Assembly (NCBI GenBank): GCA_025766275.1
Contig: JAFKAC010000003.1
Location: 1,364,001-1,428,000 of the forward strand
Direction of reading: 5' to 3'
Length of the DNA: 64,000 nt
Source of the DNA: Lactarius indigo
Taxonomy: Eukaryota; Basidiomycota; Agaricomycetes; Russulales; Russulaceae
Positions 24,397-36,537 of the stretch are shown piece after piece (positions within the stretch are counted from its first letter, which is position 1; the number at the start of each line of letters is the position of its first letter). Below the pieces are notes generated by a model that did no database searches, was not told the origin of the DNA, and saw only the letters and a list, made by a program, of their open reading frames with translations. Position numbers and translations under genes: made by a program.

Positions 24397-24471
24397 TATT
24401 TTGCTACTCACATAGTTAATACCCTCTCGCCAAAAACTACATTGATTACACAGGAGAGGAGGGCACCATAT

Positions 24472-26642
24472 CTAATAAGGACTCCGGACAATATCCGACG
24501 GAAGCTTCTCCCAAAGCGCGGGCAAGAACCGCTGTATGCGCATTCGCACCTCATCTCCGACTCCGCGTTGGTTAGCGAACTTGAGAAGAATCCGTGCACC
24601 TTCCTTGTCCGGCGGGACACCGTGACTGTCCATTTCAAGGCAGAAATACCGCGCGGCGTCGTCAAGTTGACCTAGGCGACAGAGGCACTCGAGCCAGGCG
24701 TGCCAGTTGCGTAGGTTGAGCTTATAGCCGTTCGCACGCAGTGCAGCGAAGACCTGCACGGCCGTGCGGCCAGCGCCCGCGTATCCGCAAGCGTCGAAGA
24801 TGATGCTCACGCTCGCGGCGTCGGCGCGGCCCTCGAGGAACAGCCTGTCCCATATACGGCGCGCGTCCTCGAAAGCGCCGGCGCGCTGGTAGGTGTCCAT
24901 GAGCTGGTTCCAGAACGGGGTATCGAGTGTCACGGACGTGCTAATGCTCAGGATGGTGCTGCACTTCGCGCGCAGGTGTGCACCATCTTCTGGAGACTGG
25001 GGATGGTGTCCGGGTCCGACGGCTTGGCACGCGCGGCCATGCGCGCCATTTGCCGGAACATGTTCGTGTACAGGTGCGGGAGGACGGGCGAGCCGTCTTC
25101 TTGCATGTCCTTCACGATCTGGAAATAGTCTTGCCAGGGCGGAAGTGGTGCGGTTGTCGAGTTTCAGGGTCGTGAATGTGTGGAGTATAGCCGCGTAGCC
25201 CTTTGCCTGGAACGGGATCCGCGTGCGCTCGCGGACGGTTTTGTACGCGTCGAAGGCCTCGGCAAAGCTAGATGCAGATCGCATGAGGAGAATGACGAGT
25301 GAAGTGACGTGTGCGCTGTCCGAGAGTCCACGTCGCTTCATCTCTTCGAGCATGTCAATGGCAACGGGCATGTACTTCGTTTTGTTGGCAGAAGCCGAGA
25401 GGGCGCGGAGTAGGGTTTGAAAGAGCGCCACCTGAGGGCCAATGTTTGGTGTCTTGGGGGCGTCTTCGATCTCTCGGTATATCTCGATGGCTAGGTCGAG
25501 AGCCACATCCGTGGGTGACTGGAGAGAAGACGAGCAGAGAGAACGGATCACCGGTTCGGCGAGAGGCAGGTCGACGGGCACCCCCGCACCTTTTGCTGCA
25601 CGGTAGATCTCTAAAACGGCAGTGGGAGACCGCATCAACAGAGCGTTTCGAACGACCTTAGACCAAACTTGAGATCCGGCCTTGATTCCAAACATCCGCT
25701 CCCAAAACGTGATATCGTCTGCTTTGCGCGCATCATCAAGCAATGAAATCAAGGTGGCCTGAGATGGCCGAAACCCGCGTCCATGAAGGGTGCGATAGAG
25801 CTCCACGGCAGCACCCCGTCCGCCTGTGCGGAAGGCTTGAGCAAGTTGCACGTTGAAATCGTGGCCGGACCGCTTGCGGGACGACTGCCGAGTTGTAAGT
25901 CGTGAGCGGTAGATTTCTTCGACTCTTGCGGCCTGAGAGGGTAACCCCAGGCCGTTGAAACCTTCCAGCAATGCGGCGAGGAGAGCGTCGTCGAACGGGA
26001 GTTCTGCGCGCGACATGTGGCCGATGATCCGGATAATCCAAAGGAAGTGGTGGGAAGAAGACATAAACACTTTACGGATGAGGAACTCGTACGTCGCGTT
26101 AGTTGGAGGACTGCCCTGGGACCGCATGATGTGTGTCCCCCGTGACATGGACTGGACATCGCCGTGCACCAAACAATGTTCCATGAACATGTGCCAAAAC
26201 TCCAACGTAGGCCGGATGTTTCCCGGCTTTTTCGGCATCGTTGTGAGCCACTTGAGAAGGGCGGTCGTGTTTCCACTGTCCGCCAGGGCACGGAGCACCG
26301 TACGGTGGGTATCGGCCGTAACGACATGGCCAAAAAGAGGCATCATATCGTCCAGCAGGTCTACAATGAGATGGAAGTCATCTAGTTTGGCGGACGCGGC
26401 GAGGACATCGAGCGCGTTAGTGCAGGTCAGTTCGCGTGAGCAGACCGCGGTCAATGGGATGAACGTCGCGAAGGGCCTTGCGTAATGACCGATAGGCAAG
26501 GTGAAGCTCCAATGTCGGATGGGCGGGCTGAAGCGCTACAATGCCAGATACGCTTCGCGCTAGCTGAGAGGCAAGAGATTGGATGGGCGGGACGGGCAAC
26601 GACCGACGATGAGGCGAGTCGTGCGAGTCCAGTTAAGAACAT
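24472..26642 (-). CDS. Pentatricopeptide-repeat (PPR) protein, mitochondrial, with frame disruptions
   Basis: PPR proteins bind organelle RNA through 35-residue helix pairs. From ATG 26642 the N-terminus MFLTGLARLASSS is a plausible mitochondrial presequence. Helical pairs follow: SLASQLARSVSGIVALQ, NALDVLAASAKLDDFHLIV, THRTVLRALADSGNTTALLK, NATYEFLIRKVF, AVELYRTLHGRGFRPSQATL, AVLEIYRAAKGAGVPVD, AIDMLEEMKRRGL, WNQLMDTYQRAGAFEDARRI, SIIFDACGYAGAGRTAVQVF and AWLECLCRLGQLDDAARYF. Frame must shift near 26600 (VARP to VPPIQ), near 26430 (DLH to TNALD), near 25130 (TSA to WQDYFQIVK) and back near 24965. The middle reads sensibly as NMFRQMARMAARAKPSD in the second frame. A 114 bp head-to-head promoter is shared with SEC61 gamma. 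Confidence 0.75.
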
Positions 26643-26756
26643 GCGACGCTGCGTGACCTCCCAACACGTCACGCTTCTACGTACAACCTCCATCTCCACG
26701 TTGCTCACTTTCTGTCCTTCGTTTTCTATTCTCATTCCCCACTTTCTATAAGCACG

Positions 26757-27199
26757 ATGTCCGAGAAAATTCAAGAGTTCCTCGAGATTCCCCAGGAGTT
26801 TATCCGCGAGGGTAACCAGGTTTGTCTCTTTTGCCCTCGTAACTCCAATAAGCTTCTCTCATCACACCCACCCAGTTTCTTGTCCGGTGTACAAAACCCT
26901 CTCAAAAAGGTCTCTGCGTTGTATTTTTCTGCTAAACCCGGAACACTCACTGAATGTGTTTCTTCGCTCATTAGAGTTCGTGCAAATTTCAAAGGCAGTC
27001 GCCATCGGCTTTGCTGTCATGGGGTTCATTGGGTACTTAGTAAAGCTTATTCACATCCCCATGTGAGTCTACCACTTTCTGCAGTCACTTATTACTGATC
27101 TATAATTTCGAACCTACAGTAATAACATTCTCGTGTACGTATACGTGTCCTACTGTCCTTCTCATGGTCCTCATGTCCGTTTTCAGAGGAGGCGCATGA
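26757..27199 (+). CDS. Sec61 gamma / Sss1 translocon subunit (70 aa)
   Basis: Essential tail-anchored subunit of the ER Sec61 protein-conducting channel. Five exons (26757-26819, 26876-26909, 26975-27062, 27120-27134, 27187-27199) sum to 213 nt with no disruption, including a 15 nt exon 4. The protein starts [19 protein letters not shown], crosses the family's conserved [13 protein letters not shown] (canonical RCxKP), then has a single membrane helix [20 protein letters not shown] and ends INNILVGGA, as Sss1 proteins do. SEC61 is among the genes repeatedly found linked to the A locus. It converges with the receptor-like gene to its right. Confidence 0.95.
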
Positions 27200-27441
27200 G
27201 CCCGAGACGGCGTGTTCCTTGTACATCCACCTTACTTCAGACACCGTCTACATGTAATGTGCATTCCCTACTCCGGAGAGGCACGCAGTCAGTCGGAGTG
27301 AGCGTGCTCTACTTTCAAGCGAAGCCGAATGCCTGGGTGAAAGCCGCGTGATATCAAAGCTGTAGCTGATCCAGCTCTGTCTGCCCTCGCTGGGCCACAC
27401 CGAGACCATGATTCGTTGGTAGGCTGCGTCCTTCCAGGGGA

Positions 27442-28924
27442 CTATGGCCATGAATCTCGCAAATAGGGAGAACTAAGAGCATCACTCGCAGAGGTCATGT
27501 TGCTGGTAGGTGCGTGCTGGTCAAAGGACGCAGGAGGGGTTTCCAACGGCGCTGCCTTTCGTATCCCCCAAGCTTGAAGTATATCCTGTGGATGAACTCG
27601 TCCAGATCAATTCTAAACTTTTCTTTATTCACTCGCCCACCTTTTGTGTTGCGAAGACGAGAAACGTCGCCAAAGGAACTAATGGTAGAATTCAGTGTAC
27701 GAAATTCAACGCGGTGGGGTTACTCACGCCCGGCCAAAAACATGTAAGGGACAGCTGGTGAAGACTCCTCGCGGAGCATAAACGTCGCACTAAAACACCC
27801 ATCAACTAGCCACTCGGTCAAATGGATGAGACAGTGGACGTACGCGAAAGAAAACCACGTATAAACGGTGAATAGGGACACGCGGAGGCAGACGAGTGCT
27901 TGTGCTTTTTTATCCGCCAAAGGAAACGCCTTTTTCAAACTACGCCACCGCAAATACCACTCGACTACAATTGCAGCTGAGAATCTTCCGTGAGCTCAGG
28001 AAAGGTTGAGGACCTGTCCAAATAGCTGACCTTCTAGTAGAGCAGTGAGGGCGATGACGACAAGGCAGGTTACCGGTACCAGGTAATACCATCTATGTGG
28101 CGGACTGTGAGCGCGTTACAACAAGACACGAGCGATGGCTCCGCACATGGCTCTTAGTTTGAAGAAGCAGTAAAGACCATTATGAGCCCACACAGAGTCG
28201 GGGCGTTGCGCTACGACCTAGGGTAACCAGTCAGCCGATGCGCTCTCTCTCCCTCAATAGTGGACGACCATACCACTATGGACCCCAACAAGTAGCCGAA
28301 GAAAGCAGCGTAAGGGGACGCGAGGAGCTAGTGCACGGACGTAAGCGGGGATGACACGGCCATAATTGGAGGGATTGCAGACAATGAACAGTACGCCAGG
28401 CCTCTCGAATGCGTCGAACACAATGGACCCAGGACTTTGAAACGTCGCCCAGATCTGTTTCCGTTCGTGAGATCATCGATCATCGATCGTGGAACGTCCG
28501 TACCTGCAGCACAACTGTGAGAGCAGCAACTCCTACCCTGCGGTGAAAGATCAGTGATGACGGATAGAAAGAAACCAGACAGACAGGACATCGGAATAGC
28601 GCCCATGATCATAGAAGCCTGTGCTCCACACAAGGCGTGATTGGGCTGCGTGCGGCGGTATTGCCCACTGTACAGCCTTTGGTCCGACAAGATGAGGTCA
28701 GCACGACAGGTAAGAGAGACGAGGGGATCGCTCACAGAATACAAAAAACAATGAGAGTATATGATCACCGTGATACAAAAATTCACGAATGTCGAACGTC
28801 GATTGAGCTTCTTGGCAAGCTTCTTTGAACGTAGGAACGTCAGGACGAGGATCGGCAGTCCGACCTGACCACCAAGGGCCAACAGCGCTATGAACGCAGG
28901 TGCCAGGTACGTGTGCTCTCCCAT
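27442..28924 (-). CDS. Seven-helix receptor-like membrane protein (GPCR-like)
   Basis: Start ATG 28924 gives MGEHTYLAPAFIALLALGG, then helix 1 (VGLPILVLTFL), basic loop RSKKLAKKLNRRS, helix 2 (FVNFCITVIIYS). A 64 nt intron joins FLLYSGQYRRTQPNHALCG, with a Cys at the top of helix 3 (ASMIMGAIPM). The far end has ADKKAQALVCLRVSLFTVYTWFSFA (late helix) and VPYMFLAG joined over an intron to LPLATFLVFATQKDILQAW. A polar cytosolic tail stops at 27442. Middle exons were not fully resolved. It does not carry the Ste3 signature ends, so I do not call it a pheromone receptor; basidiomycete-specific GPCR-like families fit better. Role unknown. Confidence 0.6.
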
Positions 28925-29572
28925 GCTTTTCTGTCGAACACACACATGCTAAGTCAGAAGTGTGTTCGGGAAAGAGAAAGAAAAGAACGCACTAATGACG
29001 GTTTGCAGGCATTGCTCCCCCCCAGGGGGTGAAAGGTGTGGAAGAGAGGAAAAGTGTTTTGTGAGTGTGGAATTCAGGGTATATAGTGAGCGCCCGTGTC
29101 ATCCTGTCCATCAAATAGCGTGGTGCACTGGATAGCACTTCAGGCAAGTGGCCCATGTGGAATGTCAGCGATACGGCTGTTGTCACGTTTCCTGCCACCC
29201 TCTCAAGCTCCCTTGTCACCGTCATTGGCCACGCAAAGGGCGTCTGAGTCTGGCGTCTCCTTCTATTTTCTTGATCAAAAAATACAGTGACGTCCAAAGG
29301 GCGTAGATGCCTAGTGTTGGGTCGGATTCCACTCTATTGGCGAGGCGGTGTTGTCGCGGCATCATTCGTGGAGACATGATAAGACAATAGGCGGTGTTGT
29401 GTTGTGATGGGATGGTAAATACATAGCCGATGTGTATAATATAGACTACTCTTTAGACTATGCAGTGCCTGATATTGGTTGAACAATGATGATAGTGGGC
29501 TGTGTGGGCCTAGTTCTAAGTCTAACGATAACTGGCATATTGTTGAGAAGTCGGGTCGATACTGCCTCACAA
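28925..29572. other. Intergenic, no gene seen
   Basis: About 650 bp between the receptor-like gene's 5' end and the GLYDH 3' end. Open frames here have no family features. A GGTGCACTGGATAGCAC stretch near 29122 resembles a D-arm but no full tRNA cloverleaf forms around it. Confidence 0.45.
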
Positions 29573-32500
29573 TTACGCGTCCTCATGCGCGCTCTCTTCA
29601 ACTGATGGACAGTCACACTAGGCGGAAGTGTGAATGACAGATCGGGGCAATGAACTTAGAACACTCACGACGAGGTTAGTATCGCCATACGCTGGTGTCT
29701 CTCGTTTCACGATCAGCGGAACACTTCGTATTGAATAAAGACCCACCGTCGTCCACTCGAGAAACCTGTCGGCCAAAACTTCCTTTCACGGAGCCACTGG
29801 GAGTGGGTAAGCGGCCTGCTGACGCGAATAGGGACTGTCGCACGATGAGAATTCGCCTGTCTCGCCGTTGGTAATTACACACCGTTTCCACTCCTCCTCG
29901 GAAAGCGCGATGACAGACATTGGATGAGGGGCGTTCTTCAGGACGTTGTTATCCCGAGGCTGCTTTCCTGTCCTTACTTCCTCTGCTTCACGGCGAATGT
30001 TGATCATGGCATCACAAAACCTTTTGAGAAATGGATGTGGGCGCTTGGCGACCGTGCGCGGGGAAACAGCCTCACCTGTCGATCTCTTCCAGGGACTCGG
30101 ACTCGGTTGGCTCGATCAACATGCACGTTGAGATGGGCCATGAAACAGTTGGTGGGTGGAAACCGTAATCCTTAAGGAATTGTGGACGTGTGAGAAGAAC
30201 TGGAGGTATAACTATGTGGCTCGGCTCACCTGCAGGCGCTTTGCGAAGTCGGTAACTTTCAGACCGGTAGACTTGTCGAATTCCGCGAAATCTATCAGTA
30301 GCTCGTGGGCGACACGGCCATTGGCATTTTTGTACCGCAAGCTGTAATGTCCGGAGAGGCGGTGTGCCATGTAATTGGCACTTAGCAACGCTATTTTCGA
30401 GGAGTCGACAAGTCCTTGGCCACCAAGCATCTTGATGTACGCCCATGAAATAAGAAGTATTGATGCACTCCCCCAAGGAGCAGCAGAAACGGCGTCAATG
30501 GGCCGCTCTCCGCCTGTGGAGATGATGGGATGGGATGGAAGGAATGGGGCCAAGTGCTCGGCAACACATATCGGGCTGAAGAAATACTTTAGTTCCGGGA
30601 CATATCCTCTGTCGAGTGACGCACCCCATTCCGGGACCTCCTCCACCATGAGGTCTTCGAATCTTATATTAATAGAATGTTGGGAATCCAGTGGATTGGA
30701 CGCACATGGCGAAGGTTTTATGGAGGTTCATGTGACAAACATCACCACCACACGTTGCGGGATTGGTCAAGCCGATTTTGGCATTGAGATTGGCACCTAG
30801 TCCTCGGAGTTAGAATGCTAAAGTATAGTCCTCGGATGTTTACCATCTAGATAGACTTGACCGCCGTAGTCGTGGATAATTTGACATGCCTGAAAAAACA
30901 GATCAATTTTAGTGACAACTGCAAAAACCACGGACGCACGTCAAGGACGCCGTCTTCGAAGACACCAAACGTGGACGGATAAGTGATCTAGGTGAATTAA
31001 TCAAGGGATCAGGTAATGCAGACTTGCACTTCTGCGAGCCTCACCATGAATGCAGCCAAGTTATCGCTGTGTTTTTCAGCCTTTTCTTGAGGTCGACAAG
31101 GTCCAAGCTCCCATCTTGCAAGCTCTTCACAGGCACGACCTTCAAGCCAGCCATCATGGCGGACTGAACTGAGTGAGTACTGGTTCGCGAATAGGATCGA
31201 TGCACACTCACCGCGGGATTCGTTCCATGCGCGCTAACAGGAATCAAGCAAATATCACGATGGCCTTCACCGCGTGACTCGTGGTAGGCCCGAATTACAC
31301 TGAGTCCAGCATATTCGCCCGCAGCCCCAGAATTAGGCTGAAGGGAGCACGCATGGAAACCTGTGACTTTGCAGAGGTATGTCTCCAGATCCTGCCCAGC
31401 TGCGTCAGTCGAATTGTGAGTCTTTGGTCAGTCACGTACACTAATAATCTTGGAATAGCCCTTGACTTGTTCCAACGGGACAAAGGGATGGACAGCGCTG
31501 AATTCAGGCCATGTCAGTGGAATCATACTACTTGTACTGTTCAGTTTCATCGTGCAGCTGCCGAGAGGGGTCATAGAGTGAACAAGGGAGAGATCTTTGG
31601 ACTGAAGATGGTGAATGTAGCGGAGCATCTCTGTTTCTGAATGGTGTTTGTTGAAAACCGGATGGGGGAGATAGTCCGAAGTTCGTCTGAGGGATTCAGG
31701 GATAGCCGAAGTACGACCTGAAGTTGGCAAGTTTTCGGCTGTGCTTATCGGTGCTCCTACGGACGCGGCAAACGCGTTGACGATGCGCAAGAAGTCGATG
31801 GGTCCGACACTTTCGTCCAGAGTGACACCCACATGTTTGTCGTCCACGATTCTCAGATTAATTCCGGCCTTGGTGGCAGCAGAGTGTAATAACTGAGCAG
31901 AAGGTACGGCACCAGTCACGTCCAGCATTAAAGTATCGAAGAAGTGTTGGTGTATCGCGCGGTAGCCAAATCGCTCAACAATCTCTTTCAATAACTGGGT
32001 TATGCCGTGCACTTTGTTGGAAATGCGCCTGAGACCTTCGGGGCCATGATAGACGGCATACATGGCAGCCATGTTAGCGAGCAGAGCCTGGCTCGTGCAA
32101 ATGTTGCTGGTAGCTTTCTCGCGTCGGATATGTTGTTCACGAGCTATAAGAAGAGTTAGCCGCGGCCATGAAAACAAAGAGTAGGGTAAATACTTTGAAG
32201 AGCAAGCCTATACGCTGGTAATCCGTGGACATCCCGACTCCGACCAATGATCCTTCCGGGCATCTTCCTCTTCAGTTTTTCCGTGCACGCAAAGAACGCA
32301 GCATGGGGACCGCCGTAACCAGCGGGAACACCGAACCGAGCAGAGTTTCCAAACGCAATATCAGCACCCCATTCTCCAGGCGGCTTCAACAAGGTGAGAG
32401 CAAGAAGGTCCGTGGCCACCGCGACGAGGGCCTTCGCGGCATGGACCGACTCCGTAAGTCCTCGGAAATCCTTGACTTGACCATCCAGATCAGGATAATT

Positions 32501-33371
32501 GAGAAGGACGCCGCAAAGATCTGAGCGTAGTTTTTCGTCGCTCAATGCAGTACTAGCATCGCCCACGACCAGCTGAATCCCAAATCCTTTCGCCCGGGTT
32601 CTAAGAACAGCAAGAGTTTGGGGAAGGACGCCACTGTCAACGAAGAAAGTCTTCCTCTTGTAATTCGAGGCAACTAAAGCCATGACCATGGCTTCCGCGG
32701 CTGCCGTGGCTTCGTCCAGGAGAGACGAATTGGCAATATCCATGGACGTTAGCGACATGACCATCGTTTGAAAGTTAATCAAAGATTCCAGTCGTCCTGT
32801 AGCACGAGAAAAACCGGTCAGAACGCCTTAGGCAACGTGTCACACGACCTACCTTGGGCAAGCTCAGCTTGATATGGTGTATACTGAGTATACCACGCGG
32901 GATTCTCCATGACCTAGATATCCAAATGAGACAACACTTCCTCGGAATTGGGTCAGTTGAGGGACTCACATTTCGCAGAATCACTGGCGGAACGACCGCA
33001 TTATGGTAACCCATCCCAATATAGCTTTTGTATTGCTTGTTCTCAGCTCCTAGCAGCCTTGCCCGCCTCAGCAACTCGGCCTCGCTCAGGGGCCCGATGA
33101 CGTTGTCAGAGACCGCGTTCGTGGGTATCCTAATTTTTGACGGCACGACCTCGTCCACGAAGGCATCCATGGAGCTGTAGCCCAGCTTGGAAAGCATGTA
33201 CGCGGCTTCCGCATTGTCGGGACCTATATGGCGGTCGGAGAAAGTGTCAAGAGCTGCGAACAGTGACGCTGGCGGTTTTGCGGTTGCGAGCCCCTTTTTC
33301 TGAGTGGCGGTTAAAAGGGATGAGGCACCGTGAGGCAAGCATCTACGAGAAGGAAAACGCAACGTAGCCAT
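29573..33371 (-). CDS. Glycine dehydrogenase (decarboxylating), P protein of the glycine cleavage system
   Basis: Mitochondrial PLP enzyme that decarboxylates glycine and passes the aminomethyl group to H protein. From ATG 33371 (basic N-terminus [15 protein letters not shown], a likely matrix signal), exons give [68 protein letters not shown], the block ending [45 protein letters not shown] and the PLP-lysine region HMNLHKTF followed across two introns by the Gly-rich IPHGGGGPG. The end is [15 protein letters not shown] and stop at 29573. Near the C-terminus two extra G residues (about 29765 and 29797) break [24 protein letters not shown] is a recurrent A-locus neighbour. Confidence 0.9.
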
Positions 33372-33921
33372 CTATTGAGATGGCTATGATAGAACAACGA
33401 CAAGACGGTAAAAAACCGCGAGGCCATTTCAATGTTGGCATTCACCGAGCCATTCACCGAGTCGATTAAAGGGTTACTTGTTTACGCTCGTATTAATGCA
33501 CGTAACAAACGGTTATTGTTCGAGCGCCCATATGTCACTCAATATCCCGAGCCATTTAGTGAAAAACTTTTTTCATCACCTTATCGGTGGATGCCACTTG
33601 GCTCGGAGCAATCTTGGGCGACTAAGGGAAAAAGCTAAAAGGCTACCGTGGCCACTCGTGACGCAGGCGATGCGTAAGCACAAGTCTAATCGCGCAAGGG
33701 AAAGGGTCAAACCCATTCTGATAGGCAACGATAAATGTCCCTTGTCCGCTCAATCGCCGGATGACGGAATAACAAACGGATAACAAATGCAAAAAGGTAA
33801 TCGCTTGGTAGAAAGAGTCTAGTCTCAGGGCATCAGGCCCATCCCGTCTGAATACACGTGTCGAAAAAATATGGTAACTCCCTCAGACCACGACCTGGAA
33901 GAGTTAGCGCTGTCAGTTTTG
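33372..33921. other. Intergenic, no gene seen
   Basis: 550 bp between the GLYDH start and the ARMH3 stop. It contains a short direct repeat (CATTCACCGAG at 33440 and 33450). Plus-strand open frames have no recognisable features. Confidence 0.45.
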
Positions 33922-36435
33922 TCAACATTTGGTCAGTCTAACGCACGGTGGATCTTCCACATATGGGTCGCTGACGCTGTGGATCCCATCTCGTTCGATC
34001 TCTTTCGCTACAATGTGCATCGCGCTACTCGCGCTGCGGTTCCTTGGTCCCGACTTTCTCCTCGTAGTAGTCGGTGACGTAGAGAAGGCTGCTTCAGCGC
34101 CTGTTCAGGGGGGCTCTCCTGTAAGGGAGCAGATGATGCCCGAGGTGATATAAAAGATCGTAGCAAGGGTGTCAGCCTTTGAAGAGCGGGGGCAGACCTG
34201 ACGAGCTCATACTGTTGATGTAAGTCGGTACATAAAGATCCTCTATCACACAACGACGTACGACATATTCGTGGATCGCTTGAGGTGACGGAAGGAAGAT
34301 TTCAGATTTGGTCGACGCTATATCCAACAGGATGAGTGACTTGATGTCTGGTGAGTCACGACTAATGACACAAAGAGATACCACAGCACCTCCTGGAGCA
34401 GCTTGCTCAACGCCTGTAGTGGATGTCAACTCAGTCAATTTTGCCACCCAGGAAGTCCAAAAGTCCGATAATCGCTTTCCAGAGCTGCGACCAATGATAT
34501 TCTGTTTCGCGTCAAGCCAACGCGCACACGACAAAACAATAGCAGCAGGCATACCGAGTCGGATGTGCTCCTTCTGCAGGAACCAAATTGTTTGGTGGCA
34601 TGTCCGCACACATGTTCTTCAAACTGTGGGGTAGTCGCCGGACACCTTACGATACGGACGTAACTCACAGGTATAGAGATGTTTCAAGTCGTTTGTGCAG
34701 GTTGTGACGAAGCCAGAGAATACAGCAATCTAGAACAGCGCAGATGAGTGGGCGAGGAGATGGTGTAAATGGCAGCATTGGGTGTCTCTTCAAGAATACT
34801 TTTTGAGAGCGAAAGTCATCAATACAACAGTGGGACATACCTGGCGACAAAGCCTGACTGGGTGTGGACTCGGCTCACAAAACACTCGAATGACCTCTGT
34901 TGTCTCTACGAGTGCCAGTAAGGTATTCAGCGCAATATTAGCGTATGCGACTGCGCGGGAAGACGTGGATGTCGCGTGTGTCAGCAAATAAGACGACAGT
35001 GACACAATAGTGTGAGGGAGTGGTGGTCGTGAAGGCTTTGTCGCCCGCAGCGTCCTTTATGCTTCCCACGATGACTGAAGGAAATGTTCGGTTACGCAAG
35101 ACAAACTCAAATATCGGCAAGAGAATGATACAGGCCTCGATAGGCCTCCACGTTCTTCAACGTTGAGAAACAGGTAAAAGTATAGAAACGACATACTGGT
35201 TTTTAAAGAGTTCCTTTGGCGTGTTGACTGGTGTTGAGGAGAAAGCTCGGTCTGGTCGTAGCGATGACATGAACGAGCTAATCATCGAAGACATGGTCGG
35301 GGGAGAGTCATCCAAGATGTCTTGGTATGCCCTGAAGACGTGTTCTCAAACATTAGCCTACCAAGGGTCCATGGCAATGGACCTCACTTGATTGTTGCCG
35401 CTGACGGTGAACTCAGCAGCCCAACAAACCCTGCGCAATACATCAACATCTGTGATCTCTCCTATGTGACGTAGGAAAGGGTTGAGCTTCGCAGCATCCG
35501 ACTTGTGAAAGTTGGACAAAAGTGCAAGCAGGAGCAGCGCCTCGAACGTGAATCTCCCTGTCTCTGGCCCTTTAATCATCTGCGCCGTGCAGATAAGCCA
35601 ACCGCTCAGATGTGAACGACACACACGAACCGCGACAATAGCCAGAGTAAAGTCCTCGCGCAAAAGATAAGCACCAGGGCTGAGCTGGTTGACGCCACAC
35701 ATGAAGACTGATGGCCAGCTGGAGCACTTCGTGCCTCAGATCGGACTAGAACTCAGGTCAGACAACACGGCCCTTCGAAGATCGTGCACATGTACCCGGA
35801 GCGTCGTCATCACCGAGTAGTGTCCCTATAGTAGTGGCGAATTCCTGGAGGAAACACCCAAATACGCCTAAGGAGATCCACGTTCCAGGATAAATGTCGA
35901 CTCACATTGAAGAATTTGTCACTTTGGTTTACTCCGCCAGCAAAGAGTTCCATGACTTCCCATCCCGCGAGATCACCCTTGCATAGAAGACACCGGGTCA
36001 GCACGGTCATTATCTGAACGGCGTGCGACTTTTTGGGGTCATCGTAAGGCGCTGTTCCGTACATGGAACAAACAAGTCGAGAATAGCGACACGAGAAGCG
36101 GCTACTGCAAAAGCTTGCAATAAGACGTCCGTGCCAACGATGTCAGTAAACGATGTCTGACCTTCTGTCGCCCAAGACAGTCATCCTTGGGAAAGTCAGT
36201 GAGCCGGTTGATAAGGTAGGCCCTGTCCACGTCTAAGGAAAGTAGCTCAGACCAGAACTCCTCTACGCTTTCTTTCGGGTTGATGTGTGTTGGTGTCAGA
36301 CCCTGTATAACCACGATATATCAATTTTTGGGCGGGAGTGGGAACACTGGCAACACGTTCCTCAAATAACTTCTGAAAGAGGGCAACAAATCTCGACACA
36401 TACGGCGTTGCATTTCCTCGTGCTGGGAAACTCAT
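33922..36435 (-). CDS. ARMH3/DUF1741 armadillo-like helical protein
   Basis: Homologue of human ARMH3 (C10orf76), a Golgi protein linked to PI4KB and GBF1. ATG 36435 gives MSFPARGNATPYVSRFVALFQKLFEERV. Later exons match the family: TFEALLLLALLSNFHKSDAAKLNPFL, LPFTPSPRPLICAVLDCCILWLR, FEFVLRNRTF, LTSTTGVEQAAPGGAVVSLC, EIFLPSPQAIHEYVVR, then ELVRSAPALQRLTPLLRSFI and VTDYYEEKVGTKEPQRVARMHIVAKEIER before the stop at 33922. A +1 shift is needed about 34040 (QR to VARMHIV). Several other exon junctions in 34650-35350 were not resolved. It is rich in helices and has no signal peptide. Confidence 0.7.
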
Positions 36436-36537
36436 AGCACTGATCAATGAATGAATTCAGTGCAAGACTACAGGCGCCGAACAAGCAAAACCGTCCACAC
36501 ATCATCCGGATTGACCGGGCCGCGGGCACAGAACGAA

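Noticed and set aside
27442..28924. Pheromone receptor (Ste3) assignment
   Set aside because: The readable first and last helices and the tail do not show Ste3-type features, so only a general receptor-like call is kept.
33871..34153. Plus-strand frames of 68-74 codons
   Set aside because: They are antisense to the ARMH3 C-terminal exon, which matches its family.
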